Shown here piece after piece: positions 1-7,640 of a stretch of 36,884 nt of DNA. The DNA is from an uncultured Bacteroidales bacterium (GTDB lineage: Bacteria; Bacteroidota; Bacteroidia; Bacteroidales; P3). Position numbers and translations under genes: made by a program. The stretch spans positions 1 to 36,884 of the forward strand of contig ONLW01000027.1 in assembly GCA_900318835.1 (NCBI GenBank). The letters are read 5' to 3'. Below the pieces are notes generated by a model. The model ran no database searches. It had not been told where the DNA came from and saw nothing but the letters and a program-made list of their open reading frames with translations. Every line of letters starts with the position of its first letter. Position 1 is the first letter of the stretch.

Positions 1-1
1 G

Positions 2-103
2 GATCCCGCCGACCTGCCCGACGGTACCTATTTCTACCGCTTCTCGGCCCGCGGCTACAATGGCAACATTGAGCACAATGGAGCTGTCGAGGTGATTCAT
101 TGA
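2..103 (+). CDS. C-terminal end of a T9SS-type (gliding-motility CTD-like) secreted protein, partial
   Basis: Only the last 33 codons are present; the gene starts outside the window. The peptide contains LPDGTYFYRF, then ARGYNG and a short closing strand ending in VEVIH. The spacing of D-G-T-Y-x-Y, a K/R-rich beta turn and a terminal hydrophobic strand resembles the end of the gliding-motility-associated C-terminal domain, which directs outer-membrane export by the type IX secretion system. The complete example at 12972-15956 ends similarly (GAYVYLIRY, then GTVTLIR). A good terminator follows 26 bases after the stop. The family call rests on few residues and is tentative; the reading frame is secure because a terminator and a new promoter follow. 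Confidence 0.55.
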   Translation, partial: DPADLPDGTYFYRFSARGYNGNIEHNGAVEVIH

Positions 104-128
104 ACACTCTGAATATATATTTAGTAGG

Positions 129-157
129 CGCCACTCGGAAGGGTGGCGTTTTTTTTT
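129..157 (+). terminator. Rho-independent terminator after the partial T9SS-type gene
   Basis: An 8-bp GC-rich stem (CGCCACTC paired with GGGTGGCG, one U-G pair) closes a GGAA (GNRA-type) tetraloop and is followed directly by nine T. It separates the preceding gene from the dnaG promoter about 30 bases further on. Confidence 0.9.
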
Positions 158-182
158 ATTTCCCTATGTCGAAAAAAAATCG

Positions 183-190
183 TATTTTTG
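183..190 (+). promoter_or_regulatory. Bacteroidetes-type -7 box for the dnaG operon
   Basis: TATTTTTG matches the TAnnTTTG -7 consensus of the primary sigma factor of Bacteroidetes. It lies 14 bases before the dnaG ATG, so the leader would be very short. No clear TTTG -33 element is seen about 20 bases upstream, only a T-rich stretch. This is the only promoter-like site ahead of the four-gene operon. Confidence 0.6.
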
Positions 191-203
191 CACCCCAATT
201 GTT

Positions 204-2192
204 ATGATAGACCAGGAAACTATACAACGCATCATGGACGCCGCCCGCATCGAGGAGGTGATAGGCGATTTTGTCTCGCTCAAGAAGCGTGGCGCCAACC
301 ACATCGGCTGCTGCCCTTTCCACAACGAGAAGACACCGTCGTTCTATGTTTCGCCGTCGAAAGGCATCTTCAAGTGTTTCGGATGTGGCGAGGCTGGCGA
401 TGTGGTGAAGTTTTTGATGAAACATGAGCACTACACCTATCCCGAAGCGTTGCGTTGGCTGGCTCAGAAATACAATATCGAGATACAGGAGGAGGAGCAG
501 ACCGAGGAACAGAAAGAACGCCAAAACGAGCGCGATGCCCTATTCCATGTTTCCGAGTTTGCACAGAAGTATTTTGCCGACCTGCTATATAACGACGAGA
601 TGGGCCGTGCCGTGGGCCTTAGCTATTTCCATGGTCGCGGGCTCAGTGACGAGGTGATTAAAAACTTTGGCCTTGGCTACTGTCTTGACGAGTGGAGCAA
701 CTTCACCGATCACGCGCGAAAGAACGGCTACAGCGATACTGTCCTTGAGAAAACGGGCCTCACCATCTTCAAGGAAGAAACCAAGAAGGCTTATGACCGC
801 TTCCGTGGCCGCGTGATGTTCCCCATCTACAGTATCTCCGGACGTGTCCTCGGATTCAGCGGCCGTGTGCTTAGCAGTGAGAAGCAGGCCGCCAAGTATG
901 TCAACTCTCCCGACTCCGACATCTACAACAAGTCGCGCATCCTTTATGGCCTTTATCAGGCACGCTCGGCCATCTCGAAGGCCAACAAATGTTTCCTTGT
1001 TGAAGGTAACATTGATGTTATCTCGATGCATCAGTCGGGCGTGGAGAATACCGTGGCATCCTGCGGAACCTCCCTTACTACCGAGCAAATCCGCCTCATC
1101 AAGCGCTATACACCCAATGTCACAGTCCTCTACGACGGAGACTCTGCCGGTATCAAAGCTGCTTTGCGTGCCGTTAATCTACTTTTTGCTGAGGGCATGC
1201 ATGTGCGTTGCGTCCTTTTCCCCGATGGCGAGGATCCTGATAGCTACGCCCAGAAATACGGCTCCTCGGCATTGCAGGATTATCTGGCTACCCATGAGGA
1301 TAACTTTGTTATTTTCAAAACGCGTGTGCTCCTCGATGGTGTCAAGAACGATCCCATTCGCAAGGCTGAGCTTGTTAAGGAGACAGTGGACACCATCGCC
1401 CTTGTCCCTGACCTCATCGAACGCACCGAGTATATCGCCCAGTGCGCCCATCTGCTTGACGTTCCAGAGGAGGCATTGGCTTCCGAACTTGCCAAAGCTG
1501 TTAATCGTAACCGCCTGAAAAGTTACGAGGAAGAGAAGAAGGAGAATGTTCAGAGTAATCTGAATACTCAGAATATTCAAGATATTCAGAATAATCCGAC
1601 CACACAACCCACTTCCGAGCCTCCAGCGTCGCTTTCACTCCCTGTTGACCCAGCCGAGCGTCATCTGGTTCAGATTCTACTCAACTACGGCGACCAGACC
1701 CTCTACCAGAGTGTCTCTGCCGATGACGGCACTGTGCAGGAATATACCTACACTGTGGCACAGGCCATTGTGGCTGAACTACAGCGCGACGAGCTCTGTT
1801 TCACCGACCCCCTGTGTCAGCGCATTTTCGACTACTTCGCCAATACTCTGTCCCAAGGTCAAGAGCCCGATGCATCCCATTTCATCACTATCGAAGACGA
1901 GGCTCTTCGCTCTTTCGCTATCTCCCTTATGCTCGACACTTTCCGCATCAGCGACACTTGGCGTCAGAAGCAGGTTTTTGTACCCTCTCTTGAGGATAAT
2001 CTTCAGGCTGACCTCACTGAAACCATCCTCTCTTTCAAACTCAAGTGTGTCGCCGACCGCATCGCCGACAACGCCCGCCGCTTCCGAGAAGTGAAAGACG
2101 ATGACCAAATGATGCAGCTCCTTGCCGAGAAAAAGCAACTTGTCGATCTCCGCCGCCAGATAGGCCTGGCCCTTCATCGTGTAATAAATTGA
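204..2192 (+). CDS. dnaG: DNA primase DnaG
   Basis: Synthesises RNA primers for chromosomal replication. The 662-residue protein has the N-terminal CHC2 zinc finger (C37, H40, C58, C61), the primase core, and a TOPRIM domain with the acidic signature EGNID (E267, D271) and DGDSAG (D311, D313). A Q/N-rich linker near residues 450-480 precedes a C-terminal helical region expected to bind the replicative helicase. Length is normal for the phylum. The ATG was chosen because it sits just downstream of a -7 box and gives the standard N-terminus. It is the first gene of the operon; the next ATG comes two bases after its stop. Confidence 0.97.
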   Translation: MIDQETIQRIMDAARIEEVIGDFVSLKKRGANHIGCCPFHNEKTPSFYVSPSKGIFKCFGCGEAGDVVKFLMKHEHYTYPEALRWLAQKYNIEIQEEEQTEEQKERQNERDALFHVSEFAQKYFADLLYNDEMGRAVGLSYFHGRGLSDEVIKNFGLGYCLDEWSNFTDHARKNGYSDTVLEKTGLTIFKEETKKAYDRFRGRVMFPIYSISGRVLGFSGRVLSSEKQAAKYVNSPDSDIYNKSRILYGLYQARSAISKANKCFLVEGNIDVISMHQSGVENTVASCGTSLTTEQIRLIKRYTPNVTVLYDGDSAGIKAALRAVNLLFAEGMHVRCVLFPDGEDPDSYAQKYGSSALQDYLATHEDNFVIFKTRVLLDGVKNDPIRKAELVKETVDTIALVPDLIERTEYIAQCAHLLDVPEEALASELAKAVNRNRLKSYEEEKKENVQSNLNTQNIQDIQNNPTTQPTSEPPASLSLPVDPAERHLVQILLNYGDQTLYQSVSADDGTVQEYTYTVAQAIVAELQRDELCFTDPLCQRIFDYFANTLSQGQEPDASHFITIEDEALRSFAISLMLDTFRISDTWRQKQVFVPSLEDNLQADLTETILSFKLKCVADRIADNARRFREVKDDDQMMQLLAEKKQLVDLRRQIGLALHRVIN

Positions 2193-2194
2193 TT

Positions 2195-3433
2195 ATGGAT
2201 ATACAGACTCTGAAACAACGATACGACATTATAGGCAACGACCCCAAGCTCCTCATGGCCCTCAACAAGGCCATTCAAGTGGCACCCACCAACCTCTCCA
2301 TCCTCATCACAGGCGAGAGCGGTGTGGGCAAGGATGTCTTCTCGCGTATCATTCATGAGAACAGCACTCGTAAGCATGTGCGCCAGGGGCGCGGCCTCAT
2401 CTCTGTCAACTGCGGTGCCATTCCCGAAGGCACTATCGAGAGCGAGCTCTTTGGCCATGTCAAGGGCGCCTTCACCGGTGCCGACCGCACTCGCAAGGGC
2501 TATTTTGAAGAGGCAGATGGCGGCACCATCTTCCTCGACGAAATCGGAGAGTTGCCTTTGGCCATGCAGGTCAAACTCCTCCGTGTACTCGAAAACGGTG
2601 AGATTATTCCTGTCGGAAGTTCCACGCCACAGAAGATTGATGTCCGCGTTGTCGCTGCCACCAATGTCGACATCGTCAAGGCTGTCCGCGAAGGGCGTTT
2701 CCGCGAGGACCTCTACTATCGTCTCAATCAACTTTCCATCTACCTGCCGCCCCTGCGTGAACGCAAAGAAGATATCCCTCTGTTGTTTAGAAAGTTCTCG
2801 TCCGATGTGGCCGAGAAATACCACATGCCGCCCATCGTCCTCACCGAGGATGCACGTACCATGCTCATGAACTACCCTTGGTATGGTAACGTGCGAGAGC
2901 TCAAGAATATCACCGAGCAGATAGCTGTCGTTGAAACTGAGCGCAGCATCACCCCCGACATCCTGCAGAACTACCTTTCCTATATCCCTGCCGAACGTAT
3001 GCCGGCCCTCGTGCCTGACACACCGGCACCCGCTGCCGCCAGCCAGATTACCGACCGTGAGCTGTTGCTTAAAGCCCTTTCCATGGGACAGATGATTAAC
3101 GAAATGCGCGGCGAAATCAACGACCTTCGCCAGATGGTACAGCAACTGGCCAGTCTTACCCCCAACCCCTCTCCGCGCGGAGAAGGAAGTGGTATGTTCG
3201 GAGTATCTGCTCCCCTTTCTGTGCGGAGAGGGGTCAGAGGTGAGGCCGATGAGGATTTCCTCACTCCCGAAATTATAGAAGACGAGGCTATCAGTCTCGA
3301 AGACCGTGAGCGACGCGCCATCCTCCGAGCCCTCGAGCACAACCAGGGCAACCGTAAGCAGGCAGCAGCCGACCTCCACATCTCCGAGCGTACCCTCTAC
3401 CGAAAACTCAAGGAATATAATATCAGCGAATGA
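2195..3433 (+). CDS. Sigma54-interacting AAA+ transcriptional activator with Fis-type HTH
   Basis: Bacterial enhancer-binding protein that would use ATP to open sigma54 promoter complexes. From the ATG, Walker A GESGVGKD lies at about residues 40-47, the sigma54-contacting GAFTGA loop at 91-96 and Walker B GGTIFLDEIG at 109-118. An arginine-rich segment (PLRERKEDIP) and a C-terminal Fis-like helix-turn-helix (NRKQAAADLHISERTLYRKL) follow. There is no N-terminal receiver or sensor domain, so activity must be controlled by partners, by level or through the linker. An in-frame REP-like repeat occupies the linker (about residues 320-350). A TTG six bases upstream could extend the protein by two residues; ATG is preferred. 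Its targets cannot be told from this window, and placement between dnaG and aroA gives no functional clue. Confidence 0.93.
   Translation: MDIQTLKQRYDIIGNDPKLLMALNKAIQVAPTNLSILITGESGVGKDVFSRIIHENSTRKHVRQGRGLISVNCGAIPEGTIESELFGHVKGAFTGADRTRKGYFEEADGGTIFLDEIGELPLAMQVKLLRVLENGEIIPVGSSTPQKIDVRVVAATNVDIVKAVREGRFREDLYYRLNQLSIYLPPLRERKEDIPLLFRKFSSDVAEKYHMPPIVLTEDARTMLMNYPWYGNVRELKNITEQIAVVETERSITPDILQNYLSYIPAERMPALVPDTPAPAAASQITDRELLLKALSMGQMINEMRGEINDLRQMVQQLASLTPNPSPRGEGSGMFGVSAPLSVRRGVRGEADEDFLTPEIIEDEAISLEDRERRAILRALEHNQGNRKQAAADLHISERTLYRKLKEYNISE
3154..3245 (+). repeat. REP-like inverted repeat doublet inserted in frame within the activator gene
   Basis: Two units of about 36 bases in opposite orientation share ACCCCTCTCCGC: the left at 3154-3188 on the plus strand, the right at 3210-3245 on the minus strand. 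The left unit also holds the 12-base palindrome CTCCGCGCGGAG. The insert encodes SLTPNPSPRGEG and PLSVRRGVRGE in the linker between the AAA+ and HTH domains. Peptides of this kind are a familiar sign of REP-type palindromes read through in coding sequence. No transposase (RAYT) for it is in the window. Confidence 0.8.
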
Positions 3434-4671
3434 ATACCAACGATATACGCATCACCCTCCCAGCTTCCAAAAGCATGAGCAACCGATGGCTTATGATTAA
3501 CCATCTCATCGGTGGCCACTTCCGCATCAACAAACTCTCCACTTCGGGCGACACCCGCCTCCTGCGACAGCTGTTGACGCAGATTGAGGAAGGTGGCGGC
3601 TCGGGTGTCTACTATTGCAACAATGCCGGTTCCGTGGCCCGTTTCCTCATGCCGCTGCTCGCCATCACTCCGGGACACCACACCCTCACCGGTGACGAGC
3701 GTCTCTGCCAGCGCCCCATGGCGCCGCTCATCGAGGCTTTGCGTCAGATGGGACTCCGGGTCGACTGTACCGAAAAAGAGGGCTTTCTGCCCGTCCATAT
3801 ACAGGGAGGCATCCCCATACGCCGCACCGTGAGCGTCGACCCGCTACTCAGTAGCCAGTTTGTCAGTGCTTTGTTGCTTATTGCCCCCAAGATGCCCGAG
3901 GGCATTTCCCTCACCATGACCCAACGCCCCACCTCGCGCCCCTACATCGAGATGACCTGCGACGCCTTGCGCCAGGCCGGCATTGAGGTGCGCCGCTCCT
4001 CCAATGGCCGCACCTACTATGTGCAACACATTGAGCGTAAGCCTAAAGCCTCTGTCATTTCCATCGAGCGCGACTGGTCGTCGGCATCCTATTTCTATAC
4101 CATGGCCCTACTGAGGCCTGACTTGCGCATCCGCCTGCTGGGACTCCAACTCGACTCCTGTCAGGGTGACAGCGCCACCGACGCTTTTTTCCGGCTCCTT
4201 GGTGTGCAGAGCACCGAAGTGCGCTCGCCCTACCGCTCCGCAGCGCGTTCCATCACCCTACAAGGGCCTGAAACAAAGATTCTTAACCCGAAGGTGCAGT
4301 TCAACTGCCTCGATTGTCCCGACCTGGTGCCTACCTTCGCCGTGGCCGCTGCAGCCGCCGGTGTGCGTGCTACCCTCAAGGGGGTCAGTAACATAGCTCT
4401 TAAGGAGAGTGACCGTATGCAGGCCATCAGCACCGAACTCCAGCGCATGGGAGGCAAGGTCACCTGCTCGGACGAGGAGATGGTCATCCTGCCTTCTGAA
4501 CTCCATCCCACGGAGCCTGTGCGTACCTACAACGACCATCGAATTGCCATGGCTTTCGCGCCGCTCATGTTGCGTTTCCCCGACCTCAAAATCGAGAATC
4601 CCGAGGTGGTTGACAAGTCGTTCCCCGAATTCTGGCAGCAGTTCGATTTGGTCTTGAATAATAAGCAATGA
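3430..4671 (+). CDS. aroA: 3-phosphoshikimate 1-carboxyvinyltransferase (EPSP synthase)
   Basis: Sixth step of the shikimate pathway: transfers the enolpyruvyl group of PEP to shikimate-3-phosphate. Visible signatures are the N-terminal ASKSMSNR (K14 region), NAGSVARFL, the GDERLCQRP loop, a conserved Asp in DLVPTFAVA, LKESDRM and NDHRIAMA near the C-terminus. At 413 residues it is close to the usual size, with a compact N-terminus that begins almost directly at the first strand. The ATG overlaps the stop of the activator gene by four bases (ATGA), which suggests translational coupling. Confidence 0.96.
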   Translation: MNTNDIRITLPASKSMSNRWLMINHLIGGHFRINKLSTSGDTRLLRQLLTQIEEGGGSGVYYCNNAGSVARFLMPLLAITPGHHTLTGDERLCQRPMAPLIEALRQMGLRVDCTEKEGFLPVHIQGGIPIRRTVSVDPLLSSQFVSALLLIAPKMPEGISLTMTQRPTSRPYIEMTCDALRQAGIEVRRSSNGRTYYVQHIERKPKASVISIERDWSSASYFYTMALLRPDLRIRLLGLQLDSCQGDSATDAFFRLLGVQSTEVRSPYRSAARSITLQGPETKILNPKVQFNCLDCPDLVPTFAVAAAAAGVRATLKGVSNIALKESDRMQAISTELQRMGGKVTCSDEEMVILPSELHPTEPVRTYNDHRIAMAFAPLMLRFPDLKIENPEVVDKSFPEFWQQFDLVLNNKQ

Positions 4672-5495
4672 AAAAGCTCCTGATAATCACTGGGCCCACG
4701 GCTTCGGGCAAGACAGCCGAGGCTATCCGCCTGGCCCGTGAATTAGGGGCTGAAATCCTTTCCTGCGACTCACGCCAGTTCTATAGTGAGATGCGCATTG
4801 GCGTGGCGCGTCCTTCCGATGAGGAACTGGCCGCTGCCAAGCACCATTTCATTGCCTGCCGCTCGGTATCGAATCCTTATAATATATTTGATTATGAGCG
4901 TGATGCAATGAAGTTGCTGGATGAACTCTTTCAGCATGGCGACATGGCCATCGCCGTAGGTGGCAGTGGCCTCTATGTTGATGCTTTGCGACAGGGTGTC
5001 ACCTCTATGCCGGACCCTACGCCCGAACTTCGTGCCCGTCTGCAGGAGATGCCTATCGAGGAGAAACGCTCGCAGCTTCAGATGCTTGATCCTGAATATT
5101 ACGCCCGTGTCGACCTCCGCAATCCCGTGCGTCTCCAGCGTGCCCTTGAGGTGTATTATATGACGGGACGTCCTTACTCTCAGGTGATTGTAGAAAGAAA
5201 GCCTGCCGAGCGCCCTTTTGAGATCGAAGTGCGTGTCCTCCAAATTCCTAACTCCGAACTCCGAACCAACATTGACCTCCGTGTTGACCGGATGATTGAG
5301 GAGGGCCTCCTTGAGGAGGTTCAGTCGCTACTTCCTTATCGGGATATTTCCACCCTCCGCACTGTCGGCTACCGAGAATTGTTCCCCGTCCTCGACGGCA
5401 CAAAAAAACTCGCCGATGCGGTGTCGGAAATCAAGCTAAATACTTGGCACTATGCACGTAAGCAACTAACTTGGTGCCGCCGTTACAAATTTTGA
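4668..5495 (+). CDS. miaA: tRNA dimethylallyltransferase MiaA
   Basis: Adds a dimethylallyl group to A37 of tRNAs reading UNN codons. The P-loop GPTASGKT is at residues 9-16, followed by the substrate motif SCDSRQFY (D34) and GGSGLYVDA. The C-terminal ARKQLTWCRRY corresponds to the conserved R-Q-x-T-W-x-R segment. At 275 residues it is shorter than the roughly 300-residue norm, ending a few residues after that segment. It overlaps aroA by four bases (ATGA) and is the last gene of the operon; a bidirectional terminator lies about 275 bases downstream. Confidence 0.96.
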   Translation: MKKLLIITGPTASGKTAEAIRLARELGAEILSCDSRQFYSEMRIGVARPSDEELAAAKHHFIACRSVSNPYNIFDYERDAMKLLDELFQHGDMAIAVGGSGLYVDALRQGVTSMPDPTPELRARLQEMPIEEKRSQLQMLDPEYYARVDLRNPVRLQRALEVYYMTGRPYSQVIVERKPAERPFEIEVRVLQIPNSELRTNIDLRVDRMIEEGLLEEVQSLLPYRDISTLRTVGYRELFPVLDGTKKLADAVSEIKLNTWHYARKQLTWCRRYKF

Positions 5496-5537
5496 TATTT
5501 CTCCGAGAAACCTTCATTTTTCCCACTTTATAAGTGC

Positions 5538-5649
5538 TTGATACTAAGCACCAACTCCCTATCAACTCCCACCCATCTCCCAACCAACTCCTACCACGGT
5601 AGGAGTTGATAGGTTGATGGTAGGAGGTAGATAGGGAGTAAATACTTTG
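5538..5649 (+). repeat. 112-bp intergenic palindromic element, copy 1 (forward)
   Basis: The element begins TTGATACTAA, runs through four 11-bp units of the type AACTCCCTATC, reaches the core ACTCCTACCACGGTAGGAGT (5587-5606; stem 10 bp with flanking pairs, loop CACG), and ends in a G-rich arm and AAATACTTT. Copies 2-4 lie at 16139-16250, 25272-25383 and 35640-35751. This copy sits between convergent miaA and hbd. A 6-bp hairpin (GTGCTT/AAGCAC) overlaps its left end. In the rest of this spacer, 5650-5766 shows nothing recognisable. Confidence 0.85.
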
Positions 5650-5766
5650 ATTGTTATTATTGTGGGACGACTTGTGTTTGGCGGGTATCGAAAGCGATGC
5701 CCAAAGAGAGGAGGATTGACCACCCGTCGTTTTGTCCGTCGCTTTTGGTATATTTATGTTTTTAAT

Positions 5767-5809
5767 AAAAAAAAGATGCGGTAGGCAATGCCCACCGCAT
5801 CTTTTTTTT
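5767..5809. terminator. Bidirectional terminator between convergent miaA and hbd
   Basis: The stem GATGCGGT/ACCGCATC (5775-5782 with 5794-5801) is extended inside the loop by GGC-AAT-GCC. An A run precedes it and a T run follows, so it has a U tract in either direction. It would end both the dnaG operon on the plus strand and the hbd transcript on the minus strand. Confidence 0.93.
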
Positions 5810-5818
5810 ATTAATGAA

Positions 5819-6655
5819 TCAATATTTATAGAAACCTTCGCCGGTTTTGCGGCCGAGTAGGCCGGCACGGACCATCTTGCGGAGCAGGGGGTGGGGACGA
5901 TACTTGGGATCGCCAAACTCTTTGTAAAGCACCTCCATGATGGCGAGGTTCACGTCGTTACCGATGAGGTCGGCCAGGGCCAGGGGACCCATGGGGTGGT
6001 TGGCACCGAGCATCATGCACTTGTCGATGTCCTCGGCGGAAGCGATACCGTCGGCCAGGATACCAACAGCCTCGTTGATCATCGGGATAAGGATGCGGTT
6101 GACCACGAAACCGGGGGCTTCCTTCACCTCGACAGGCTGTTTGCCGATGCTGGTGGCGAGGTCGATGACGCACTTGCAGACCTCGTCGCTGGTCAGCTGG
6201 CCACGGATGACCTCAACGAGGGCCATGCGGTCGGCGGGGTTGAAGAAGTGCATGCCGATGAACTGGGCCGGACGCTTGGTACAGGCGGCAATTTCGGTGA
6301 TGCTCAGCGAGCTGCTGTTGGTGGCGAAAATGGTCTCAGGCTTGCAGATACCATCGAGCTCGGTGAAGACGTCCTTCTTCAGCTGCATCTCCTCGACGGC
6401 AGCCTCGATGACGAGGTCGGCATCGGCGAAGGTGGCGTAGTCGGTGGTGGTGGCGATGTTGGCCATGATGGCGTCGACGGCCTCCTGGGTCATCTTGCCT
6501 TTCTCAACGAGTTTGCCGTAACCTTTGGCAATGGAAGCCATGGCTTTGTCGAGGCTAGCCTGGGTGCGGCTCTTCATGACGACGGGCATCTTCACGGCGA
6601 AGGCTTTCACAATGCCTTTAGCCATGGTGCCGGTTCCAATAACACAGATTTTCAT
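5819..6655 (-). CDS. hbd: 3-hydroxybutyryl-CoA dehydrogenase
   Basis: Interconverts acetoacetyl-CoA and 3-hydroxybutyryl-CoA with NAD(P)H. The 278-residue protein has the N-terminal dinucleotide fold GTGTMAKG (the usual third Gly is Ala12), VIEAAVEE, the catalytic GMHFFNPA (H136) with E148 in ALVEVI, and PGFVVNRI (N186). The C-terminal dimerisation domain ends in [11 protein letters not shown]. This is the stand-alone, single-domain form found in butyrate producers, not a FadB-type fusion. It lies 144 bases downstream of crt, the next enzyme of the route. No thiolase or butyryl-CoA dehydrogenase is in the window. Confidence 0.95.
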   Translation of the reverse strand: MKICVIGTGTMAKGIVKAFAVKMPVVMKSRTQASLDKAMASIAKGYGKLVEKGKMTQEAVDAIMANIATTTDYATFADADLVIEAAVEEMQLKKDVFTELDGICKPETIFATNSSSLSITEIAACTKRPAQFIGMHFFNPADRMALVEVIRGQLTSDEVCKCVIDLATSIGKQPVEVKEAPGFVVNRILIPMINEAVGILADGIASAEDIDKCMMLGANHPMGPLALADLIGNDVNLAIMEVLYKEFGDPKYRPHPLLRKMVRAGLLGRKTGEGFYKY

Positions 6656-6799
6656 AATAATTATTGTTTGAATGTTATACGATAATTTCTTTTTTTAATG
6701 GCTAATAATTCTAATATAGCCAATTTGCTTGCGCAAGCACAATTTTTGAATTTATTATTGCGAAGCAATTCGTTTAATTTGTTAAATTCGTCGTTTTAA
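6656..6799. repeat. AT-rich crt-hbd spacer with two short palindromes
   Basis: The spacer holds the perfect 12-base palindrome GCTTGCGCAAGC (6727-6738) and the hairpin ATTGC-GAA-GCAAT (6757-6769). A further pair, TGGCTA/TAGCCA, flanks a 12-base AT loop. None is followed by a U tract in the crt-to-hbd direction, so they do not look like terminators. They could be mRNA processing or stability structures between co-transcribed genes, or remnants of an insert. No clear promoter for hbd is visible. Confidence 0.5.
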
Positions 6800-7576
6800 T
6801 TATTTGCCGATGAATTCGCATTTGCCTTTGGTGAGGAAGGCTTGCATGCCGTTCTTCTGGTCTTCGGTGTTGAAGCAGAGACCGAAGGCACGGCTCTCGA
6901 AGTTGATGGCATCCTCGGCGGGCATGTCGTACTCGGTGTTGATGCAGAGTTTGGCAGCGCTGACGGCCAGAGGGGCGTTGGCGGCGATCTGGTTGGCCAG
7001 CTCGAGGGCACGGCCCATCAGTTCGGCTTGGGGAAGAACTTCATTGACCAAACCTATGCGCAGGGCTTCGTCGGCCTTGATGTTCTTGCCGCTGTAGATG
7101 AGTTGTTTGGCCATGCCCATGCCCACGAGGCGTGCCAGACGCACGGTGCCGCTGAAGCCGGGAATGATACCTAGGCCCACTTCGGGTTGGCCGAAGCGCG
7201 CGTTGTCGGAGCAGATGCGTATATCGCAGGCCATAGCCAACTCGCAGCCGCCACCAAGGGCAAAGCCGTTGACTGCTGCAATGACGGGGCAGGAGAGGGT
7301 TTCGATGCGACGGAAGACGGCGGCGCCGCGCTTGCCGAAGGTCTCGCCCTGCTGAGGGCCGAGGGTGGCCATCTCGCTAATATCAGCTCCCGCTACAAAC
7401 GATTTTTCACCATCGCCAGTAATGATTAGGCAGCGGAACTGACCGCCTTCAAATTCGTCGAGGTATTCGTCTATCTCATTGAGAATGGTTGTGTTAAGTG
7501 CGTTAAGACTCTTAGGGGCGGAAATGGTCATGATGGCCACATTGCCGCGTTCTTCTATCTTCAGATGTTCGTACAT
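6800..7576 (-). CDS. crt: Enoyl-CoA hydratase / crotonase
   Basis: Hydrates crotonyl-CoA to 3-hydroxybutyryl-CoA or the reverse. This 258-residue crotonase-fold protein has the oxyanion-hole segments AGADISEM (62-69) and NGFALGGGCELAMACD. Both acid/base glutamates are present: E112 in GGCEL and E132 in QPEVGLGIIPG. The C-terminal helices are complete. Pairing with hbd supports a short-chain role (butyrate or crotonyl-CoA) over long-chain beta-oxidation. It has its own promoter-like site just upstream, separate from the cca transcript. Confidence 0.94.
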   Translation of the reverse strand: MYEHLKIEERGNVAIMTISAPKSLNALNTTILNEIDEYLDEFEGGQFRCLIITGDGEKSFVAGADISEMATLGPQQGETFGKRGAAVFRRIETLSCPVIAAVNGFALGGGCELAMACDIRICSDNARFGQPEVGLGIIPGFSGTVRLARLVGMGMAKQLIYSGKNIKADEALRIGLVNEVLPQAELMGRALELANQIAANAPLAVSAAKLCINTEYDMPAEDAINFESRAFGLCFNTEDQKNGMQAFLTKGKCEFIGK

Positions 7577-7598
7577 ATCAATTGTTTTTTTGAAACTG

Positions 7599-7631
7599 CA
7601 AAATTACGAAATAATATTGATATGGCCAAAA
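7599..7631 (-). promoter_or_regulatory. Promoter of crt-hbd
   Basis: Read on the minus strand, TTTTGG (7626-7631) and TAATTTTG (7599-7606) match the -33 TTTG and -7 TAnnTTTG elements with about 19 bases between them. The -7 box lies 22 bases ahead of the crt ATG. It overlaps the region just after the cca stop, where no hairpin terminator is visible. Confidence 0.65.
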
Positions 7632-7640
7632 GATTTTTTA

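Noticed and set aside
1545-1625. Repetitive AATATTCAGAAT words in dnaG
   Set aside because: They encode a Q/N-rich linker of low complexity between primase domains; no palindrome or exact tandem unit.
2174-3379. A 401-codon open frame antisense to the sigma54 activator
   Set aside because: No recognisable motif, and the sense frame has Walker A/B, GAFTGA and HTH.
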